Positions 57,047-64,000 of a stretch of 64,000 bases of DNA are shown in pieces. The notes below the pieces were generated by a model. The model worked only from the letters and a program-made list of their open reading frames with translations. It had not been told where the DNA came from and made no database searches. The stretch's first letter is position 1. Every line of letters starts with the position of its first letter. The DNA is from Paramyrothecium sp. XJ0827 (lineage: Eukaryota; Ascomycota; Sordariomycetes; Hypocreales; Stachybotryaceae): NCBI GenBank assembly GCA_020881915.1, contig JAJFPB010000005.1:3720001-3784000 (forward strand), in the 5' to 3' direction. Both the position numbers and the translations under genes were made by a program.

Positions 57047-59221
57047 TGTGCGGAAGCGTATAGAAGAGCAAGCTCTGCGGTTTGGATGTGTTGTAAAGAT
57101 CAGACAAGCAAAAGCAACGAGCTTCCAGCTGCTGTCAAAGCCGGCTTTGACTCTGGTTTTCTCTCCTACGCTTCTCGCTCTATTCCTGTCCCAGATTGAT
57201 CGGCACCGGCAGGTCTACCATATGCAAGGTAAGCAGAGCATATCGCCACACTGGGATGCCGTAGTATTTATGAATATATGTCGAAAAATGACCAAGGTGG
57301 TTGTGTTTAGTGGGAACCAGGTAACAGTGAGTGAGGTTTCCAGGTGCATGTAGGCCGCCAACAAATTCGGACAGATGCCGAAGATAACGGCGTGGGTGCG
57401 AGTGAGCGAAATTCCGGTTCCGCCTTGACGACTACCTCAGCCTAGCATCGGAAGCACATGAGGTGTGTGCGCATACGGCTTCGGGAGGTGTGTGTATGTG
57501 GAAAAGAGGATTTCGACAGGAGACCGTCCTCGGGCAAGGTTCTGGACTTTCCGTGTGCCGCCCTGTACCTCTGCGGTACTTTGGATCTCGGGGTTTGTGG
57601 GGTTTAGGTTTGCACAGACGTTGGTCACTCGTGCAGCAGGCGGGTCCTGCACCTGAAGTACTTCGGCGGTACACGTCCGTAGTGGCTCCGTGGGCCATCA
57701 CTATCCATCTTCATGAAGCTTCCACGCTCAACCTCGAATGCGAGTGAGTGCGCGCCTGCGTCCCTTTCCAGCTTCGCCTCCCCCATACGTGGGCTCATGA
57801 CTAGGGAGGGGCGGCGACTCTGCGTGTCTGCTGTGTGCTGTTTGCGCGTTGCATACCAAGTTATCCCCATCGGATCGAGTCATGGCTCCCTCAACTGTGT
57901 GGTTATGTCTGCATTGCAACTCTCGCTTGTAGGCTGTCCGGGAACAAGGATGGGTAGCCAGAGTCCCACAGCTGATGCTTCACCGTCTTGAATCCTCGAT
58001 GTGTCAGGATTGCCGTAGTTTTCTGGCGAGGGCGTAATCGGCATGACGATATCCGCGAGGCAGCATGGAGTACTCTATCGTGCGGGCGGAGTTCCTGTTG
58101 TGTTACCCTGCACAAGTCATCTCGCTGTTACGTCGTGATTATGCCGTTTGCCAAGATCCCCTGCTCAATCAAGACCCTGACAAAATGTGTTAGACGAACA
58201 CCAGTGGATATACACCCTTGCCATGCAGGTGCAAGTTTTTCTGTGTTGACATGCGAGGGGAGGGACATGCGTGTTTCGAAACCCGGGCTTGCAAGGATCA
58301 CAGGGCCATGATGCACGAAGCATCCCCCAGTCACCGCCGATTTATCACCGGTGCCTGCGCAGCTGGTGCCCTCAGGCTGGCCAATGTTAAGCGATCTGGC
58401 CCTTGGCGTATGGCACATGAGTCTCTTAACACCAAGTTCTATTAGACTTCCCAATTATCTAGACGACGCAGTGGTTGACGAGGGAGATTCCAGAATACAG
58501 TCAATTATAGATATGAGGCAGGGACGGCTAAGTCAGGCAATCTGGTTCTGATGGATTGGCCAAGCCGAATAGATAGAGGGGGATAATCAAAATGCAATTC
58601 CTAATTCACTAATGCCTCTCAAGCAGTTGGTAAAAGAGTAATACCCCAAAACACAAGAGAACAAAAAAAACGATTACCATTAGCAGCTGTGTTATATCGG
58701 GTTCATTATGCCCCAAGTACTTCCTACAAGAAAAAAGAATCAAACCCATATTGAAACATTCCATACCATTCACATTATAAATATTCTGAATAAAAAAATA
58801 CATTCTTTTCTTTCTGAGCTTCCTGTCCAATTCCAAAGACAATGAGCTCCGTGGTCTTGTATTTTTGCTCAGTCGATGCTTGAACCCTTTCCTTGAGTAC
58901 GCGCGCATCTGGAGCTCCTATCGATAGCAAAGCCAACGACCGACATTTTACCGATGGAGCTCAGCTTCAGTCGCGACCATCAAACCACTTCCGAGCAACT
59001 CAGTGAAGATACCTTTTCGCGACAATCGTGGAAGAACAACTCTAGGCGGTGGTAAGACTGAACCCGGGTAGCTAGATCCTTCCGAATCTTTACAGCGTTC
59101 CAAGCCATCATCCCGCCACCAGTGTTCATTCGACTTGCGACAAAGCCCGAGACTCCTCCAAGAGGCTGCTCATGTCACGGAGCTTCGAGCGCGACGCGAA
59201 GCGCCCATCGAAACCTGAACC
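57047..59221. promoter_or_regulatory. Divergent intergenic region fusion gene / TAF8
   Basis: 2.2 kb holding both promoters. No convincing gene was recognised. A strongly AT-rich patch at about 58570-58810 contains a 99-codon minus-strand open frame (58908-58609) whose predicted product has one hydrophobic, membrane-like segment near its C-terminus; it resembles nothing I know. Confidence 0.5.
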
Positions 59222-60260
59222 ATGTCGGAAAAACGCAGCATATCACCCGCAGAAGACAATGAAACGACAGTAAAACGGGCCCGGACGGCCTCACCTGACG
59301 AATTACTGGGTGACAATCTGGGAGCCACATCCCCGAGGGATAGTCAAGAGGGCGACGTCCACGATGCCGCATTTGAATCCTCATCACCCACACAACACCA
59401 CCTGGCGCGATGCGGCATACAACGGTCCATCGCAATGGTCTTGAAGCACGATGGTTTCCAATCCACCACACCAGACGTCATGGAGAGTTTTACCGCTATG
59501 GTGGAGACCTGTACGTCCCTTCTGAGGCTGGGTGCTCGCCAGCGTCGAGAGACTCCTTCAAGCTGTCGCAAGAGACTGACCTTCCAATAATGTAGACCTT
59601 GAGTCTATTATAGAAGAAACTAAGAGACTCGCCCTTGCCTCTCGACGCGAACAACCGATTCCACCAGATTTTGAGGCGATGCTGAGGCGGTATAACTTAC
59701 CGATTTCGTCCCTCAAGCCACATATCAAGCATCCTATCCCGAAGCAAGTTGCGGCGCCGCAGTACACAAACCTGGAAATCGCCGACAAAGACGCGGGCAT
59801 TAGCCTCCCCCTGCTTGGTGAGGAGCTGAGCGGTCAACCCGATAAGCAAGCGAAGCCGTATATTCCGGCATCGTTCCCCGACTTCCCAAGCAAGCATACC
59901 TACAAATTCACGCCCCAGGAAGACAGCAATGTGAGGGATCCAAAGAAGATACGAGAAGACGCAGCAAGGTCCGCGCAGCAAGGCGAAGAAGCGTTGAGGA
60001 GGCTTGTCCGCGCGTCCAAGGTGCGGAAGCAGAAAGAGGCCAAGACCCAGGTCGAAAGCGACAGCCACGGCAAAGAGCGGTTCCGACTCTGGGAATACAC
60101 CATGAAACGCCTGATGAGCAAAGACGGTCTGGCAGAGCATGTGGACGAGGAGGAGGTTGCAGAGCATAGCATGATTGTTAATGGCGATGGGCTGTTCTCA
60201 CGGAGGGAAATATCGCGGATTGGCAAGCGGTCAGCTGCAATGAGCGCAGCAGCGAAATGA
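59222..60260 (+). CDS. TAF8: TFIID subunit TAF8
   Basis: Histone-fold subunit of the general transcription factor TFIID that pairs with TAF10. Exons 59222-59510 and 59596-60260 give 317 residues. The N-terminal 55 residues are acidic and Ser-rich, with a nuclear-type KRAR patch. A BTP/bromodomain-associated histone fold spans about residues 60-112 (QRSIAMVLKHDGFQSTTPDVMESF, split by the intron, continuing YLESIIEETKRLALASRR). The TAF8 C-terminal signature YIPASFPDFPSKHTYKFTP lies near residues 183-201. A long charged tail with Lys/Glu-rich helices follows. Junction ACC-T/AC-CTT keeps frame. Divergent from the fusion gene, upstream of RACK1 on the same strand. Confidence 0.9.
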
Positions 60261-61246
60261 AGCAACAAGCTGGGTATTGGAACGTTTCCACTCGGAACTT
60301 CTTCAAAGTGTCCACTGGAAGCACTTATTGAAGATGGAAGCGACAAGCACATTCCCAATGAGAAGGGCCGGAAAGGGAGGATGCATTTCGAGTCGATTTT
60401 TACATGATTACGGACCGTTTTTGGCATTGGCACCGGCATTTCGAATAGTTCTGCAAGGCGTTCGGGAGACGGGAAAAACATACACATGGCGATGTACGAT
60501 AGGACTTCAGAAGAAGAGCCTCTGAGCAGGTATAAAGTGCAAACAATATAGGCAGATATGCTGCCGTTCCCTATGATTAATTGCATTGGAACCACAAGGC
60601 TCAGACTTCAGGCTTTGAGGTACGAAGCTATTGTGAATTCGTGACGCCTACCCTCCAAGGGCGATAGGGCTTGCGCTGAGGATGTCATCAAGCACGCACG
60701 TTTTATGTGCGTCCGTGTAAAGAGCTGGCGACTGAAGCACTTCGCAATCATGGAGAACATATTGTGAAGCAACAAATGCACTTGCTGTACCTGGATCGCG
60801 GCGTCCGGCCTGACAGTCTGCTCCTCCACCCAGTGGGGCCCCGAGAGGCCGATGAGGAAATGAAACCTCGAAAAGCTACCGGCATTACGTTTGACCGGCG
60901 ACGATGCCCATTGCATTCAAGGGGTACCGCATGAGGGGCACAAAGATACCTTCGGTTTGGCCTTGCCGCTCACCCAGCGGGCATGTACTGGCCTAAGTGC
61001 CGTGCGCGGCCCTAAGTTTTTTGCCCACACAAAAAAAATATTCCCAAATTTCGGTGCCCGCAGAAGCGAAAGGCACTGTGAGACCTGCAAAAGCCCGCGC
61101 CCCAGGACGACCGAAGGGACTAAGGATTTTGCAGAAGCGCAAGCGGCCAGCCCAACCACTTCCTTCGAAACCTCTCCCCATCGCTCGACTTTTACTCCGT
61201 CTTTGCATCGATCGCCTCGTTGCTTGTCGTTCTCCCTGCCGCCGCA
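60261..61246. other. Intergenic region TAF8 / RACK1
   Basis: About 1 kb with the TAF8 3' UTR and the RACK1 promoter. The final 150 bases are pyrimidine-rich and likely the RACK1 leader. No separate gene was recognised. Confidence 0.5.
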
Positions 61247-62767
61247 ATGTCTGAGCAATTGATCCTCAAGGGCACCCTCGAGGGCCACGTACGTTGACGC
61301 CCTCCCCCTGGACCTTGTCGTCCTTCCCCGTCGTCCTGTTACTTTGAGTATTTCGTTCTGGGGGGTGGTGGTGGTGCTGCTGGGTGATGGTGGTTGTGGT
61401 TTTGCATTACCTCAGATCCCACCATCCAAATCCCTTGAACCGAATACTCTTCCCCTTCGACCCAATTCAAGGCACAGCCTGGCATGTTGCTAACTATCTC
61501 TGCAGAATGGTTGGGTCACCAGCCTGGCTACCTCCATGGAGAAGTACGTATCAACCCAAACGCACACGATAGACCTCAAACAACCGCCACAGAACCTGCT
61601 ACGGGTTCCTTAGGGCTGGGAATAGGTTGCTAGATTCGAGCCGACACGGCTAACATGCTTTTTTTCTCCCAGCCCCAACATGCTTCTGTCCGCCTCCCGC
61701 GACAAGACCCTGATCATCTGGAACCTCACCCGCGACGAGACCCAGTACGGTTACCCCAAGCGATCGCTGCACGGCCACTCCCACATCGTGTCCGACTGCG
61801 TCATCTCCTCTGACGGTGCCTACGCTCTGTCCGCCTCTTGGGACAAGACCCTCCGCCTGTGGGAGCTCGCTACTGGCACCACCACCCGCCGCTTCGTCGG
61901 CCACACCAACGACGTTCTCTCCGTCTCCTTCTCTGCCGACAACCGTCAGATCGTTTCCGGCTCCCGCGACCGCACCATCAAGCTGTGGAACACCCTCGGT
62001 GACTGCAAGTACACCATCACCGACAAGGGCCACACCGAGTGGGTTTCCTGCGTCCGCTTCAGCCCCAACCCCCAGAACCCCGTCATCGTCTCCAGCGGCT
62101 GGGACAAGCTCGTCAAGGTATGTTCGCTCTCCGCCCCCTTCAACACCCAACCCCCCCTCTTCGTTTTACATGATGTTATGCAACCCAAAGTATTTGCTAC
62201 TTCAGAGCCCATCGGGCCATGAGACAAATAAACACCAATTGCCCTGATTTACGACAACAACACTGTTTGGCTTTTGCCATTCAACAACGCACATTTGCCG
62301 TCAGTTTCTTTGTAGCACGTTTCTGACATTCGATCACACAGGTTTGGGAGCTCTCCACCTGCAAGCTGCAGACCGACCACATCGGCCACACCGGCTACAT
62401 CAACACCGTCACCATCTCCCCTGACGGTTCCCTCTGCGCCTCCGGTGGCAAGGACGGTACCACCATGCTCTGGGACCTGAACGAGTCCAAGCACCTGTAC
62501 TCCCTGAGCGCCAACGACGAGATCCACGCCCTCGTCTTCTCCCCCAACCGATACTGGCTGTGCGCTGCCACCGCCAGCAGCATCATCATCTTCGACCTCG
62601 AGAAGAAGAGCAAGGTCGATGAGCTGAAGCCCGAGTTCCCCAACGCTGCTAAGAAGAGCCGTGATCCCGAGTGTGTCAGCCTGGCCTGGTCCGCCGACGG
62701 CCAGACCCTCTTCGCCGGTTACACCGACAACATCATCCGTGCTTGGGGTGTTATGTCCAGGGCTTAA
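61247..62767 (+). CDS. cpc-2: RACK1 / CPC-2 ribosome-associated WD40 protein
   Basis: Seven-blade beta-propeller bound to the head of the 40S subunit, linking translation with signalling; fungal members (CPC-2, Asc1) act in cross-pathway control. Exons 61247-61288, 61506-61543, 61673-62117 and 62342-62767 give 316 residues, exactly the usual length. The joined start is [28 protein letters not shown] repeats are regular: [61 protein letters not shown] and a final IIRAWGV. Three introns of 217, 129 and 224 bp interrupt the early and middle part. Codon use is strongly biased to C-ending codons, typical of abundant proteins. GCN1, another cross-pathway gene, lies 13 kb away. Confidence 0.97.
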
Positions 62768-63695
62768 ACTGGAGCCGTCGACGATGGTTCCTGTGAGGGG
62801 ATGAGATTGTAGGTAAGAGGCCGCAAACAGGAGGGGCCGCTGGAAAGCAGCTCCTCCGGCGAAGATGGCGAGAGGTTGGTAGATCATGGTGGGGCGTCAA
62901 ATGGCTGGCTTCCTAGTTCTGGTCTTTATTGATTCAAGGAAACCTGGGGGGAGGGCAAATCATTTGTCACGAAGGCATGACGCATTGCTGGCTATATCTA
63001 GCCTCTTAAAGGCACGGGGCATCATGCTTTGTTCTTCCAATAAAAAAGAAGTCAATTTTCCAACTTAACCACTGGCACCATTACGGGCTCATCACCGCTT
63101 GACCATGATTCCCGTGCCGAGGAGTTTATGTGCAGAACAACTTACCAAGACGCGGCGTCGCTTCACTAGGTCTGGGTTGACGTGTCATGGCACTCTGCTT
63201 TCTCCCATCTACTCATTGCAGATTATTGATTAGTTGTCTACGGCTATTGACGGACACCAATAGTGATGCTCTAGTTTGCACTCAGGCGAATGGGCGTCTA
63301 CATGCTCGAGCTGAGTTCCAAGCAGACAACACAACATCAAGCAGACTCGCACAATCGAGGCAGCTCTAAAAGCATGGAACTGAAGTATGGCGTGTTGTGT
63401 GTTGAATATTGTTAAACGGCTATGAGATGCTAATGTTACAGATAGGCACCAACTTCCAGTATGCAGGAAGTGTTTACTAGACTCAGTCACGAACATCTCC
63501 AAGAACAATATGTTGAAATATGAAGTATTCATGCATGTATGTACCTAGGTAGCTAGAACGAGCGTATGTACAACCTGCTCGCATTCAGTGTTTGGCATGG
63601 ACTAAACTCTAGATGCTCAGAGAGATGAAGACCCGGCAATAGAGCCCGTCCTCTCTCTTCCACCGCTAGACCTTAGCCTTGGACAAAGCCATCAC
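62768..63695. other. Convergent intergenic region RACK1 / GH6 gene
   Basis: 928 bp of presumed 3' UTRs and spacer. Nothing else was recognised. Confidence 0.5.
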
Positions 63696-64000
63696 TTAGA
63701 AGGCCGGGTTGGCGTTGTTAAGCAGCATCTCGAAGTACTCTTGGTTCCACTGGCCGGCCTCGGGAGATGGCTGGAAGGCATCTGACTTGCCGCAGAACTC
63801 GTCGAAGCGGGTAGCGCTATGGTCGCTGGTGCCGTCCGACTCACCGCCGGGCTTGACCCAGACGAAGGCATCGGCGAGTTCCAGGCCGGTCGTGCCGGAG
63901 GGGCGGCGACCGAAGCCGGCGTCGACGACATTGCACCAGTCGCCCCATTCGAGGCGGCCGCCGGGGTTGCCAGAGCGGCCCGTGTCGACGATGGCGTGGT
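63696..64000 (-). CDS. Glycoside hydrolase family 6 cellulase, C-terminal fragment (start beyond window)
   Basis: Secreted cellobiohydrolase/endoglucanase of family GH6 (Cel6, inverting, acts from the non-reducing end of cellulose). Only the last 101 residues are in the window; the stop is at 63698-63696 and the 5' part continues past base 64000. Signatures are HAIVDTGRSGNPGG, EWGDWCNVVDAGFG and FVWVKPGGESDGTSD; the Lys, Glu and Asp of the last motif are substrate-binding and candidate base residues in the Trichoderma enzyme. A conserved Cys pair (DWC and EFC) would form the family disulphide. The protein ends directly after the catalytic fold (NNANPAF), so any cellulose-binding module must be N-terminal and out of view. 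Confidence 0.93.
   Translation of the reverse strand, partial: HAIVDTGRSGNPGGRLEWGDWCNVVDAGFGRRPSGTTGLELADAFVWVKPGGESDGTSDHSATRFDEFCGKSDAFQPSPEAGQWNQEYFEMLLNNANPAF

Noticed and set aside
62118..62341. Possible C/D-box snoRNA in RACK1 intron 3 (ATGATGT near 62172, CTGA near 62245)
   Set aside because: The C box is imperfect and I found no terminal stem pairing around the boxes, though animal RACK1 introns do host snoRNAs.

Overview
The window reads as nuclear chromosomal DNA of a filamentous ascomycete (Pezizomycotina). Introns are short, with GTAAGT/GTATGT-type donors and YAG acceptors. Genes are densely packed on both strands, and there is a fungal Zn2Cys6 regulator, a CFEM-domain protein, a Som1 protein and a GH6 cellulase. 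A sordariomycete, perhaps hypocrealean, is my best guess; no rRNA or other species marker is present to settle it. Exon structures were worked out by hand from splice sites and reading-frame continuity. No tRNA, rRNA, CRISPR array or intact transposon was recognised.

Left part (1-15.3 kb): a Zn2Cys6 transcription factor on the minus strand, cut by the window edge, lies divergent to two plus-strand genes of the non-phosphorylated L-rhamnose pathway, L-rhamnonate dehydratase (5288-6830) and L-rhamnose 1-dehydrogenase (8514-9332). A 4.4 kb gene-free stretch with a CA microsatellite follows, then a CECR5-type HAD hydrolase (13716-15264).

Mitochondrial/repair block (16.5-22.5 kb): an XRCC2/Rad51-like protein with a missing Walker A motif is head-to-head with Som1 (76 bp between start codons). 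Cytochrome oxidase subunit VIIa (COX9) is head-to-head with mitochondrial ribosomal protein uL22m. A CFEM-domain single-pass membrane protein ends the block and is followed by about 7 kb without a recognisable gene.

RNA/translation block (29.6-53.7 kb): intronless PRP24, a DHX29-like DEVH helicase with an apparent +1 frame break, the 2,675-residue GCN1, ribosomal protein eL19 (its start codon is split by an intron), and a mitochondrial-type serine hydroxymethyltransferase.

Right part (54.2-64 kb): a striking 949-residue single-exon protein fuses an isochorismatase-like domain, an AlkB-like dioxygenase and a GST-like domain. TFIID subunit TAF8, RACK1/CPC-2 and the C-terminal end of a GH6 cellulase follow. 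The most unusual items are the three-domain fusion, the Walker A loss in the XRCC2-like gene, the DHX29 frame break, the 25-bp micro-exon in the zinc cluster of the transcription factor, and a recurrent AAGGTAAGG/CCTTACCT-type motif upstream of several start codons.
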